Shown in pieces: positions 6,298 through 13,491 of a stretch of DNA of 18,940 nucleotides (the stretch's first letter is position 1; every line of letters starts with the position of its first letter). The position numbers and the translations under genes were made by a program. This stretch comes from JAPWJZ01 sp035626855 (lineage in GTDB: Bacteria; Pseudomonadota; Alphaproteobacteria; Micavibrionales; UBA2020). Where the stretch lies: the NCBI GenBank assembly GCA_035626855.1, contig DASPMW010000140.1:1-18940 (forward strand). The letters are read 5' to 3'. The notes under the pieces are model-generated. The model was not told where the DNA came from. It made no database searches and saw only the letters and a program-made list of their open reading frames with translations.

Positions 6298-8338
6298 AAT
6301 AAGATCCTTTGTAACTGCCCTGATAGTACAGCCGCTCGAGCGGGACGCCGGTAAGGCGGCCGATCCGAGGCATGTGCCGCGTCACAGCCGCTTCGTCGTA
6401 TCCATGGAAGTAGCCGAATTTCGTTTTGCCACGTGACAGGTCGTAAATCGGCACGCCGACAATGTCGCTCTCCACGCTTTGCGGGTAATAACCGCTGATA
6501 ATGACACCTGCGACATGCGCCCCTTCTTCCTGGATGATTTGCCAGCGTACCGGTTCATAGGAGGTGAGCACGAGTAACACCGGAGCGCGCTTCCATACGT
6601 TGACGGTTATAGTGCCGTAGACGTTCCCTTCTACCCCCGGGGGGCGCTGTGCGTGCAGTTCGCTCTCATAAACGCCAACATACTGAATTTGCGTGTTGGC
6701 AGGCAGGTCGTGAAAAAGGCGCGGTGTGGTCGCGCCTTTGTCCGAGATAGACTTTTTCGCCGCGTGGGGCGCGGATGCACGCGCGGGGACGCCGAATTCC
6801 TGTCCGCGGATCCAGCCTATAACATCATTCGCGCTCAACACCTCAAAATTTGGCGAAAACACAAAACAGGATACCGGCTTGTGCACGCCGTTGCCCGGCC
6901 CCTGCCAGTTCGCGATCTTGATGCCGCGAGAAGAATTCGGATCGTCTTTTATAAGAAGCGCCCCTTCCTCCGCCACAGAAAATGACGGCCGCGCATTCCT
7001 ATAGTCGATGTCCGTTACGACCAGCGTGTTCATTTCGCCTGCGACAGGCGTCTCGATGATTTTATGATTGCCGCTTTTTAGCGGCAGAAAATAAATGTCC
7101 CCGCTGCCGCGCCCGTAGATTGACACATTTTTTCGCCGACCCGACTTGAAAAACACGTCTGCTGCAGCGGAGCCCGTCTCGATCTCGTCATCCCGGTCCT
7201 TGTCGCTTGCCGCTTCGCGGGATTTTGCCAGGAATAGCTGCTGAAGCTGCGCACGAAATCCCGGATCGCCCGACAGGGGGCATTCCCCGTCCCGCCCCGC
7301 TGGGGGTGCGGCAAGCCGGTCGAACACGCAGCCCGACGCACCTAGCAGCATCTTTCCGGTTTCTTGTGACATGACGCATACCCGCCCCGTTACGGGTGGA
7401 GGCCGGACACCCGCTACCAATACAAAACTGGCATCGGCTTCTGCGGGGTAGGCCGGCATCTCGCTGACAATCCAGTATTTGTTCACATAGACGCCCGCAA
7501 TGACCACCTGAGCGCCCGGCCGCGCCGGCGGGATCTTTGGCGCATTCGCATGAACGAGCGCACCGAGCTTGACCAGTTGCGCCAGGCCCGCATATTGGGG
7601 GAGAACCAGATAAGGCGCGACCGGCGCGCCGCTCACGATATCCTGCAAAGCAAAGTTTTCAACGCCGCGATAGATGGAAAACCGTGACGCGCTGGTCCAG
7701 GTTTCGTCATCGAGATCCTGCGGCACGGGGGGCATTGCGGGCGGCGCGGTGAAGTTAATGCCGGTGGGTGCGGCATTTACCTCCCATATTCTCTCCTCCC
7801 ACGCCGCGGCATCGATCATGCGATGAAGCTCTTTTTCAAGCGCCACGCGCAGCGTACCGCCGGCTATCACGTCTTTTTTTACGCCGCGTAATGGATAGCA
7901 GTCGGCCGCGCTAACGATCGCGACGCGTTCCTTCGGGACACCTGTTTCAGCCGCCGCGATGCCGCCCGAGACTGAAGGGCCCATGAGAACGAGTGCCGCC
8001 ACCCGCTGTGCGTCGCCGGTTATCTTCCACACCGTCGCATCCCGGCTTGAAAGCATCACATAGAGTTTGCCCGCACCCGCCGGAATGTGGACAGTTGCAG
8101 CCGTTGTTGTGAGCGATTGACCCTGCAGCGTATGCGTCGAAAACAACGCGCCGCCGCTGCTTGCGATCAGTAGAACTTTGTCCGAATCCGCGGGCCGCGG
8201 CAGCGTACAGGCCGCCTGTCCTGCCGAAGCGCCCGCAGCTGGTGCGGAGAACACTAGAAATAACGCCAGAAGGACGCACACTGCGCGACCAAAAGATCCA
8301 CCCCAAACAGGAGTCCGGCGGGAGCGGCGTTCAGCCAT
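6284..8338 (-). CDS. Exported protein of unknown function (684 aa) with duplicated module
   Basis: I do not recognise this family. A basic N-terminus and hydrophobic segment (about 19-38, ending near ASA) form a signal peptide. Residues 44-337 are the four-cysteine module shared with the downstream 570-aa protein (C44, C147, C321, C337; LYVMLSSRDATVWKI, LPQYAGLAQLVKLGAL, CVMSQETGKMLLGASGC). Residues 340-545 are a middle region with an EF-like acidic stretch DKDRDDEIE (379-387) that lacks the Gly of a canonical loop. Residues 551-665 repeat the first part of the module without the cysteines (LVLTSYEPVRWQI, HVAGVIISG). The ATG overlaps the mmsA stop as TAATG, and no strong Shine-Dalgarno is visible, so it is probably translated by reinitiation after mmsA. 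It is followed by the 570-aa gene with a 14-nt overlap. Function is unknown; a periplasmic or secreted location is inferred. Confidence 0.8.
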   Translation of the reverse strand: MAERRSRRTPVWGGSFGRAVCVLLALFLVFSAPAAGASAGQAACTLPRPADSDKVLLIASSGGALFSTHTLQGQSLTTTAATVHIPAGAGKLYVMLSSRDATVWKITGDAQRVAALVLMGPSVSGGIAAAETGVPKERVAIVSAADCYPLRGVKKDVIAGGTLRVALEKELHRMIDAAAWEERIWEVNAAPTGINFTAPPAMPPVPQDLDDETWTSASRFSIYRGVENFALQDIVSGAPVAPYLVLPQYAGLAQLVKLGALVHANAPKIPPARPGAQVVIAGVYVNKYWIVSEMPAYPAEADASFVLVAGVRPPPVTGRVCVMSQETGKMLLGASGCVFDRLAAPPAGRDGECPLSGDPGFRAQLQQLFLAKSREAASDKDRDDEIETGSAAADVFFKSGRRKNVSIYGRGSGDIYFLPLKSGNHKIIETPVAGEMNTLVVTDIDYRNARPSFSVAEEGALLIKDDPNSSRGIKIANWQGPGNGVHKPVSCFVFSPNFEVLSANDVIGWIRGQEFGVPARASAPHAAKKSISDKGATTPRLFHDLPANTQIQYVGVYESELHAQRPPGVEGNVYGTITVNVWKRAPVLLVLTSYEPVRWQIIQEEGAHVAGVIISGYYPQSVESDIVGVPIYDLSRGKTKFGYFHGYDEAAVTRHMPRIGRLTGVPLERLYYQGSYKGSYFDIE
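6344..6688 (-). other. Partial third copy of the module at the C-terminus of the 684-aa protein
   Basis: Residues 551-665. IQYVGVYESELHAQ matches IVYLGTYGAAGLSQ (255-268 of the 570-aa protein), and LVLTSYEPVRWQI...HVAGVIISG matches VIVASMEPTIWAF...VSGVMVFG. The cysteines and the LP...GLA segment are absent. Confidence 0.6.
7328..8209 (-). other. Four-cysteine module, copy 1 in the 684-aa protein
   Basis: Residues 44-337. It aligns by eye with residues 244-563 of the neighbouring 570-aa protein: starting Cys, S.(D/E)(A/P)T(V/I)W motif, Cys in the middle, LP...GLA.LV..GA, and the C-x15-C pair near the end. Confidence 0.7.
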
Positions 8339-9813
8339 TACTTATTCTGCGGGAAATGGAAATCCGCGCCCTTGGCGGGGCCTTCCGGCCAGCGGGCGGT
8401 GACGGTTTTGAGGCGGGTGTAGAATTTCACGCCCTCGACGCCGTGCATATGCGTATCGCCGAACAGAGAGCGTTTCCAGCCGCCGAAGCTGTGGAAGGCG
8501 ACGGGCACGGGGATCGGCACGTTGATGCCGACCATGCCGACCTTGATGTCGCGCATGAAATTGCGCGCGACACCGCCATGGTTCGTGAAGATCGCAACAC
8601 CGTTGCCGTATTCATGCGCGTTGATGAGGTCGACCGCCTCGCGGTAGGAATTCACGCGCATGATGCCGAGCACGGGGCCGAAAATTTCTTCCTTATAAAT
8701 CGTCATGCCGGGCTTCACGTTATCGAACAGGCAGCCGCCCATGAAGAAGCCATTTTCATGCCCCTTTACCTTGGCGGCGCGGCCGTCGACCGCGAGCTTC
8801 GCGCCCTCGCCCAGGCCGGTTTCGACATAGCCCTTTACCTTGTCGAGATGCTGTTTGGTGATCAACGGTCCCATTTCGGCCGTGGCATCCGTGCCGGGGC
8901 CGATCTTGAGAGCGTTGATGCGGGGGCTGAGCGCCGCGACTAGCTTGTCCGCCACTTCGTCACCGACCGCAACCGCAATCGATATCGCCATGCAGCGCTC
9001 GCCGGCCGAGCCATAGGCCGCGCCCATGAGCGCGTCGCAGGCCTGCGCGAGATCGGCGTCCGGCATCACAACCATATGGTTCTTCGCGCCGCCGAGCGAC
9101 TGCACACGCTTGCCGTTCGCTGTGCCGGTTTTATAGATGTATTCCGCGACAGGGGTCGAGCCAACGAAGCTGACCGCCGCGATATCGGGATGGTTCAGGA
9201 TCGCGTCGACCGCTTCCTTGTCGCCATGCGCGACGGTGAAGATGCCCTCGGGGCAGCCGGCTTCTGTCAGTAGCTTCGCCATGAAATCGGCGGCGGAGGG
9301 ATCGCGCTCCGACGGTTTCAGGATAAAGGCATTGCCGCAGGCGATCGCGATCGGGAACATCCACATCGGCACCATTGCCGGGAAGTTGAACGGCGTGATA
9401 CCTGCGACGACGCCGAGCGGCTGGCGCAGGGAGAAGCTGTCAACGCCCGTCCCGACATTGTCGCTGTATTCGCCCTTCAGCAGATGCGGGATGCCGGTTG
9501 CGAATTCGACGACCTCGATGCCGCGTGCGACTTCGCCTTCGGCGTCGGTCTGCACCTTGCCATGCTCGGCCGAGATGATGCGGCCCAGTTCTTTCGCGTT
9601 TTTATTGAGAAGCTCGAGGAAGCGGAACATGACGCGCGCGCGCTTCGCCGGGCTCTGCTCGCCCCAGCCCTCTTGCGCCTTTTTTGCCTTCTGCACGAGG
9701 GCGTCGATATCGGCGGTCGTGTTGAATGCGACCTGCCGCACGACTTCGCCTGTTGCCGGATTATAAACGTCCGCCTGGCGCTGCGCCTGCTGCTGCTTCA
9801 TTTCTGCTTTCAT
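8338..9813 (-). CDS. mmsA: Methylmalonate-semialdehyde dehydrogenase (CoA-acylating)
   Basis: A 491-aa aldehyde dehydrogenase that oxidises methylmalonate semialdehyde with NAD+ and CoA to propionyl-CoA and CO2 in valine catabolism; close relatives (IolA) act on malonate semialdehyde in inositol catabolism. It shows the PFNFP cofactor motif (141-145), FVGST (216-220), and the catalytic Cys C274 in GSAGERCMA. The position of the general-base Glu of ordinary ALDHs is replaced in LGGAKNH (240-246), the hallmark of the CoA-dependent subgroup. Length is normal and the protein is cytoplasmic. ATG at 9811-9813 has AAAGG 9 nt upstream; an in-frame Met at residue 5 is a possible alternative. It follows the 103-aa gene by 17 nt, and its TAA overlaps the ATG of the 684-aa gene. 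Other valine-pathway genes are absent from the window. Confidence 0.95.
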   Translation of the reverse strand: MKAEMKQQQAQRQADVYNPATGEVVRQVAFNTTADIDALVQKAKKAQEGWGEQSPAKRARVMFRFLELLNKNAKELGRIISAEHGKVQTDAEGEVARGIEVVEFATGIPHLLKGEYSDNVGTGVDSFSLRQPLGVVAGITPFNFPAMVPMWMFPIAIACGNAFILKPSERDPSAADFMAKLLTEAGCPEGIFTVAHGDKEAVDAILNHPDIAAVSFVGSTPVAEYIYKTGTANGKRVQSLGGAKNHMVVMPDADLAQACDALMGAAYGSAGERCMAISIAVAVGDEVADKLVAALSPRINALKIGPGTDATAEMGPLITKQHLDKVKGYVETGLGEGAKLAVDGRAAKVKGHENGFFMGGCLFDNVKPGMTIYKEEIFGPVLGIMRVNSYREAVDLINAHEYGNGVAIFTNHGGVARNFMRDIKVGMVGINVPIPVPVAFHSFGGWKRSLFGDTHMHGVEGVKFYTRLKTVTARWPEGPAKGADFHFPQNK

Positions 9814-9830
9814 TTTTTCTTACCTTTGGC

Positions 9831-10142
9831 TTAGCGCGCGGGAACGGGCTGGATGATCGCCAGCGAATTCGCGCTGTTGTTGAAGAGGCGGTCCTCTTCC
9901 TCGAAATTGTTGACGCGGTGATTGGGCTTCCAGACCGCGATGAACCTGTTTTTGCGCATCATCTCGACCATCGTCCAGGTTTCGCCGGTCTGCGTGTCGA
10001 GCAGGTAGTTTCGCCCGTTGCGGTCGCTGATATACATCGCAAAGCGGCCGGGCGCGCTGGTCGGCATCTGCGTCTCCGCCCTGCCCTGGAAAAGCAGAAC
10101 GATGGCCGCGGCGGCGAGCAGGACGATCATGCCATTTTTCAT
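9831..10142 (-). CDS. Small membrane-anchored or exported protein, unknown function (103 aa)
   Basis: I do not recognise this protein. A single hydrophobic segment (residues 5-19, MIVLLAAAAIVLLFQ) after a short basic start acts as a signal peptide or N-terminal anchor. The remaining 80 or so residues are soluble and include YISDRNGRNYLLDTQTGETW, which looks like a small beta-hairpin, and a polar C-terminus. The frame is open further upstream, but the ATG at 10140-10142 is preferred because it places the hydrophobic segment at the N-terminus and follows a plausible promoter. Its Shine-Dalgarno is weak. It lies 17 nt upstream of mmsA and is probably the first gene of that operon. Confidence 0.65.
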   Translation of the reverse strand: MKNGMIVLLAAAAIVLLFQGRAETQMPTSAPGRFAMYISDRNGRNYLLDTQTGETWTMVEMMRKNRFIAVWKPNHRVNNFEEEDRLFNNSANSLAIIQPVPAR

Positions 10143-10181
10143 CGGAAACCCATTAAAACATGCCAAAACCGGAGATACCGG

Positions 10182-10210
10182 ACGGTAGCAGGATTGCCTG
10201 GCGCGGGCAA
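10182..10210 (-). promoter_or_regulatory. Candidate housekeeping promoter of the 103-aa / mmsA operon
   Basis: On the minus strand TTGCCC (10210-10205) and TACCGT (10187-10182) are 17 nt apart. Read as TTGCCCG-N14-GCTACCGT, this resembles the alphaproteobacterial housekeeping pattern TTGaCgS / GCtANAWC. It would give a leader of about 33 nt. The -10 match is partial. Confidence 0.35.
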
Positions 10211-10307
10211 TGGGGATAAAATTACATAACGCGCCGCAGCAAAATCGCGCTGTATTTCGCGGGGTTTTCGCGGAATACTTGGCCTTCCGGTTTTGAAGGC
10301 GATCAAC

Positions 10308-11735
10308 ATGGCAAAAGCACCCAACATGGCGAAAAAAGAACAGACGCACAGCAAACCCGCCGGCGGAAAACAGCCGGTACAATTGCTGCCCTTCAAGGAG
10401 GTCGTCAAGCTGCATGAGCAGGGCAAGCTCGATGAAGCCGCGCTCGGCTATCGTCGCATCCTGCTCGTCAACCCGAAGGACGCGCCCAGCTGGCTCAACC
10501 TCGGCACGCTGCTGCGCACGCAAAACAAGTTCGAGGCGGCGCTTGCCTGCACCCAGCGCGCGCTTGAGCTGAGCCCGGAGAACGCGTCTGCCTGGACGAA
10601 TTACGGCAACGCGCTCATGTCGCTCGACCGCCATGAGGAGTCGCTCGCGGCTCATGAAAAAGCGGTCGCGCTGTCGCCCGATACTTTCCTGCTGCGCTCA
10701 AACTTCGCCATCGCGTTGCGCGAGGCCGGTGAATCCGAGCGCTCCGTCGAGCAGTTCAACATTGCCGCGAAAATGAAGCCCGAGGATTCCCAGATCCAGT
10801 GGGAACGCGCGATGACTTATCTCGACATGGCGGATTTCAAGCGCGGCTGGGAAAGCTTCGAGATCCGCTGGGAGCTCGGCCAGCTGAAGCAGCGCGGCTA
10901 TCAGGAACCGCAATGGGCGGGCGAAGACCTGACCGGCAAGACGATCGTGCTGCACGAAGAACAGGGTTTTGGAGATACGATCATCGCGGCGCGCTATATC
11001 CCGCTCGTCAAGGCGCGCGGCGGCCGGGTGATCCTTCAGTGCAACAAGGCGCTGCACCGCCTGTTCGCGAATATCGGCGCCGACCGCATCATCGACTTCG
11101 GCGATGTCGGCGAGAAGGTGGATTACCAGGTGCCGATGATGAGCCTGCCCGGCATCTTCAAGACCGATTTCGACAACATGCCGCCGCCCGCGAATCTCAC
11201 GCCCGCGCCGCTTTTGCCCGGCCCTGCGCATCTGCTGAAAAACGGCGACGGACGGCTTAAGGTCGGCATCGTCTGGTCGGGCAGCGTCACCTTCGCCCGC
11301 AACGCCAAGCGCGCCGTTTCCGTCGAACGTTTCCTGCCCTTTGCCCAGATCCCGGGGGTGCAGCTTTACAGCCTTCAAAAAGGCCCCTGCGAGCCCGAAC
11401 TTGCCAAGGCCGGGGGCCAGGGACTGGTGCTGGAGATGGGGCCGCTCGTCGATGATTTCGCGGATACCGCCGCTGTCATCAACGAGCTGGACCTTGTCAT
11501 CATGACGGACAGTTCGGTCGCGCATCTGACCGGCTCGCTCGGCAAGCCGATCTGGAACCTGCTCTGCTACCGCCCCTACTGGCTTTACACCACGCGCTTC
11601 CCGAAGAAAGACGCCTGCGCCTGGTATCCGTCAATGCGGTATTTCCGCCAGGAAAAGCCGGGCGACTGGGACCAGGTGTTCCGCGACGCGCATGCGGCGC
11701 TGACGGAACTGGCAAAGCAGAAAACCGCGAAGTGA
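10308..11735 (+). CDS. TPR protein with C-terminal GT9-like (heptosyltransferase-fold) domain
   Basis: A 475-aa cytoplasmic protein. Residues 27-161 hold about four tetratricopeptide repeats (for example SWLNLGTLLRTQNKFEAALA and AWTNYGNALMSLDRHEESLA), then a linker with WESFEIRW. The C-terminal half (about 210-470) resembles GT9/ADP-heptose-type glycosyltransferases: HEEQGFGDTIIAARYIPLV at 216-234, KVGIVWSGS at 318-326, and MTDSSVAHLTGSLGKPIW at 399-416 with the conserved Asp-(S/T)...His pattern. TPR-glycosyltransferases of this type are often linked to surface or flagellar glycosylation, but the acceptor here is unknown. The start is ATG 10308, preferred over an in-frame TTG at 10293 because GAAGG (10295-10299) lies 8 nt before it. 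The stop overlaps the next gene's GTG start. Confidence 0.85.
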   Translation: MAKAPNMAKKEQTHSKPAGGKQPVQLLPFKEVVKLHEQGKLDEAALGYRRILLVNPKDAPSWLNLGTLLRTQNKFEAALACTQRALELSPENASAWTNYGNALMSLDRHEESLAAHEKAVALSPDTFLLRSNFAIALREAGESERSVEQFNIAAKMKPEDSQIQWERAMTYLDMADFKRGWESFEIRWELGQLKQRGYQEPQWAGEDLTGKTIVLHEEQGFGDTIIAARYIPLVKARGGRVILQCNKALHRLFANIGADRIIDFGDVGEKVDYQVPMMSLPGIFKTDFDNMPPPANLTPAPLLPGPAHLLKNGDGRLKVGIVWSGSVTFARNAKRAVSVERFLPFAQIPGVQLYSLQKGPCEPELAKAGGQGLVLEMGPLVDDFADTAAVINELDLVIMTDSSVAHLTGSLGKPIWNLLCYRPYWLYTTRFPKKDACAWYPSMRYFRQEKPGDWDQVFRDAHAALTELAKQKTAK

Positions 11736-12397
11736 GCGACCAGAGCGAGGGTCAGGACCGAAGCGATTTTCGCCGCCGCGCTTTTGCTGTCGTACTTTTC
11801 AACCTGTTCCCGCTCGCGCTTGTGCTGCAGGGCAGCTGGCGCGCGTTTGACGTGGTGGCGTTTTACTGGGTCGAGGCAATTGTTGCGGGGGTCATGGCGA
11901 CGCTCCAGTTATTCACCGCCCCGCTCTCCGCCCTTAAAGGCGGCCGGGTTGGGAGTTCGATCGGGAGCATGGCCGCGCTCATCGGTTTTCCGCTGCATTT
12001 TGGCTTCTTCATCGTGATGAGTTGCTTTCTGGTCGGCACGTTCCTGCCCGCGGATACGGCGCCACGCAGGCTGACATCGCCGTTCGTCCCACTCGAAATG
12101 GTGCTGGACCATATCGATTTCTGGTGGTGGTTCTTGCTGATCGCACTGTGGGAAGCGGCGCAGTTCACCTATCGCAAAGTCGTGCGGCAAGCGCAAGAGC
12201 CCTTGACGGGGTCGCCGGTGGGGCTGGCCTATGTGCGGTTGTTTACGATGTTCACGGGCGCGTTCTTCGGCGTGCTGCTCGGCATGGCGACGGACAGCCG
12301 CATCTGGGGCGCCGTCGTGATCGTCGCGGTGAAGATGGCAGTCGCGCTGGCCGTCGCCTATGGCGATACGAACCGGACCCGCGACGGCGCTGCATAA
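11732..12397 (+). CDS. Multi-pass membrane protein, DUF6498-like
   Basis: A 221-aa integral inner-membrane protein with about five to six hydrophobic segments: roughly 17-35, 40-62, 78-104, 127-145, 166-186 and 190-211. An Arg-rich N-terminus precedes the first. The arrangement VVLFNLFPLALVLQGSW followed by FYWVEAIVAGVM resembles DUF6498 proteins, whose function is unknown. The start is GTG at 11732-11734, overlapping the TGA of the TPR gene (GTGA), so the two are probably translationally coupled. A short loop with DFWWWF (about 129-134) precedes the fourth segment. The family call is from memory of the motif pattern and is moderate. Confidence 0.7.
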   Translation: MSDQSEGQDRSDFRRRAFAVVLFNLFPLALVLQGSWRAFDVVAFYWVEAIVAGVMATLQLFTAPLSALKGGRVGSSIGSMAALIGFPLHFGFFIVMSCFLVGTFLPADTAPRRLTSPFVPLEMVLDHIDFWWWFLLIALWEAAQFTYRKVVRQAQEPLTGSPVGLAYVRLFTMFTGAFFGVLLGMATDSRIWGAVVIVAVKMAVALAVAYGDTNRTRDGAA

Positions 12398-12399
12398 CG

Positions 12400-12432
12400 A
12401 AGAATGCCGGGACCACGGGCCCCGGCATTCTT
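12400..12432. terminator. Hairpin between convergent genes
   Basis: A 12-bp perfect stem, AAGAATGCCGGG (12400-12411) with CCCGGCATTCTT (12421-12432), has a 9-nt loop. It lies directly after the DUF6498-like stop and before the stop of the convergent heptad-repeat gene. No long T run follows in either direction, so it may be a weak or bidirectional terminator. Confidence 0.55.
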
Positions 12433-12446
12433 GTCAGCCTGAATAA

Positions 12447-13016
12447 TTAATGCGCGTTGCGACGATGGACACGGTTGCCGCCGCTGCCCCTTTTGCGGTC
12501 GCGCACATCTTCGCGGCGGTCGCGGCGGTTTTCGGCGCGATCCACTTTATCCTCGGCGCGGTCGGCGACCTGCTCGCGGCGATCACGGCGGTCTTCGCGG
12601 CGGTCACGCACATCTTCCTTGCCGTCGCGCACATCCTCCCGCGCATCCTTGCGGTCTTCGCGCGCGTCGCGCTTATCCTCGAACCTGTCGCGGCGGCCGC
12701 CATCATGCGCCGCGTCCCTCACGTCTTCCTTCGCATCGCGGATGTCCTCTTTTTCATCGCGCTTGTCTTCGCGCGCGTCGATGCGGTCTTCCTTGCGGTC
12801 GAAATGCTGCTCGCGGCGGTCGCGCATATCTTCCCAGCGATCGCGCCAGTTTTCACGGCGGTCGCGCACGTCTTCGGCACGGTCGCGGCGATCCTCCAGC
12901 CTGTCCCATCCGCGGGCATGGTTGGCGGCATAGCCGGTGTCGGAGGTATCGGCCTGGGCGGCGCTTGCGGTTAAGATCAGGCCGAGCATGGCCGCCGACA
13001 GCAAAGACTTGTTCAT
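12447..13016 (-). CDS. Secreted, highly charged heptad-repeat protein (189 aa)
   Basis: Residues 1-22 are a signal peptide (MNKSLLSAAM... ending AQA). After a short stretch containing W37, residues 37-175 are almost entirely Arg, Asp, Glu and Lys in a seven-residue period of the form D-R-x-E-D-x-R (for example RDRREDVRDRREDRRDRREQ), broken once at 102-111 by AAHDGGRRDR. The C-terminus is basic (KRGSGGNRVHRR). Alternating acidic and basic residues at i/i+4 suggest a rigid single alpha helix more than a hydrophobic coiled coil, since hydrophobic residues are rare. The repeats are visible as a 21-bp period in the DNA (about 12492-12908). ATG has only a weak GGGTG upstream. Function is unknown; an envelope or surface role is inferred from the signal peptide. 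Confidence 0.75.
   Translation of the reverse strand: MNKSLLSAAMLGLILTASAAQADTSDTGYAANHARGWDRLEDRRDRAEDVRDRRENWRDRWEDMRDRREQHFDRKEDRIDAREDKRDEKEDIRDAKEDVRDAAHDGGRRDRFEDKRDAREDRKDAREDVRDGKEDVRDRREDRRDRREQVADRAEDKVDRAENRRDRREDVRDRKRGSGGNRVHRRNAH
12492..12908 (-). repeat. 21-bp-period repeats coding the charged heptads
   Basis: Degenerate 21-bp units rich in CGCGACCG and GAAGAC-like words encode D-R-x-E-D-x-R heptads through residues 37-175 of the 189-aa protein. Confidence 0.7.
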
Positions 13017-13122
13017 GTGAGCACCCGATTGTTTGTTTTCAATGCGTTACAGGCAGCTTGCGGCCCGTTCGTTATATCTTATACCCGCCCCTTGCCGGGC
13101 CCCCTGCGCCCCGCTGCAAAAG

Positions 13123-13152
13123 AAAAAGCCGGGAGTTTCCCCCCGGCTTTTT
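13123..13152 (-). terminator. Rho-independent terminator of the giant RTX gene
   Basis: An 11-bp stem, AAAAAGCCGGG (13123-13133) with CCCGGCTTTTT (13142-13152), has an 8-nt loop. Read on the minus strand it follows the RTX stop codon by 15 nt and ends in TTTTTCTTTT. The gap 13017-13122 beyond it should hold the heptad-protein promoter; TATAAG/TATAAC-like words occur near 13070-13085, but I see no convincing -35. Confidence 0.85.
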
Positions 13153-13167
13153 TTGAACAGGTTATGT

Positions 13168-13491
13168 TCAGGTTACGATCAGGTTGCCTGCGGTGACGAG
13201 CGCGTCTTCATCGGTCAGGCCGGTGACGCCGGTCAGTGTCGCCACCTGCGTCCAGCCGAAGCCGGTGCCGGCGCCGTCGCGGTCGATTTCGACGATGCTG
13301 TCGCTGCCGGAGTCGGATACGCGGACATATTCCGTCAGGATGTCGGACATCGGGTCGAAGCCGGTGAGCAGGTCGCCGATATCAAGCGCATCGCCCTGGC
13401 CGGTATTGAAGTCGGTCACCACGTCGATGCTTGCGAAGCCGGTCGTATCCAGCATGAAGATGTCGTCGGAGAGGCCGCCGGTCATGGTGTC
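13168..13491 (-). other. Type I secretion C-terminal target domain of the RTX protein
   Basis: The last 107 residues depart from the repeat pattern: DIFMLDTTGFASIDVVTDFN, GDALDIGDLLTGFDP, a strand-rich segment with VRVSDSGSDSIVEIDRDG and a final TLTGVTGL...AGNLIVT. The order and motifs resemble the VCA0849-type T1SS signal domain, recognised from memory and not searched. Confidence 0.7.

Noticed and set aside
10293..10310. TTG at 10293 as start of the TPR gene
   Set aside because: The ATG at 10308 has GAAGG at the right distance; the TTG would overlap that ribosome binding site.
9831..10655. Extended 274-aa version of the small protein upstream of mmsA
   Set aside because: The extension runs antisense through the TPR gene's start, and the N-terminal signal/anchor segment of the short version would then be internal. 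The start at 10142 is preferred.
12450..12974. Plus-strand hydrophobic, membrane-like open frames across the heptad gene
   Set aside because: They are antisense to the charged heptad repeats, whose codons read as Ala/Val/Ile-type residues on the other strand. The minus frame has a proper signal peptide and regular heptads.
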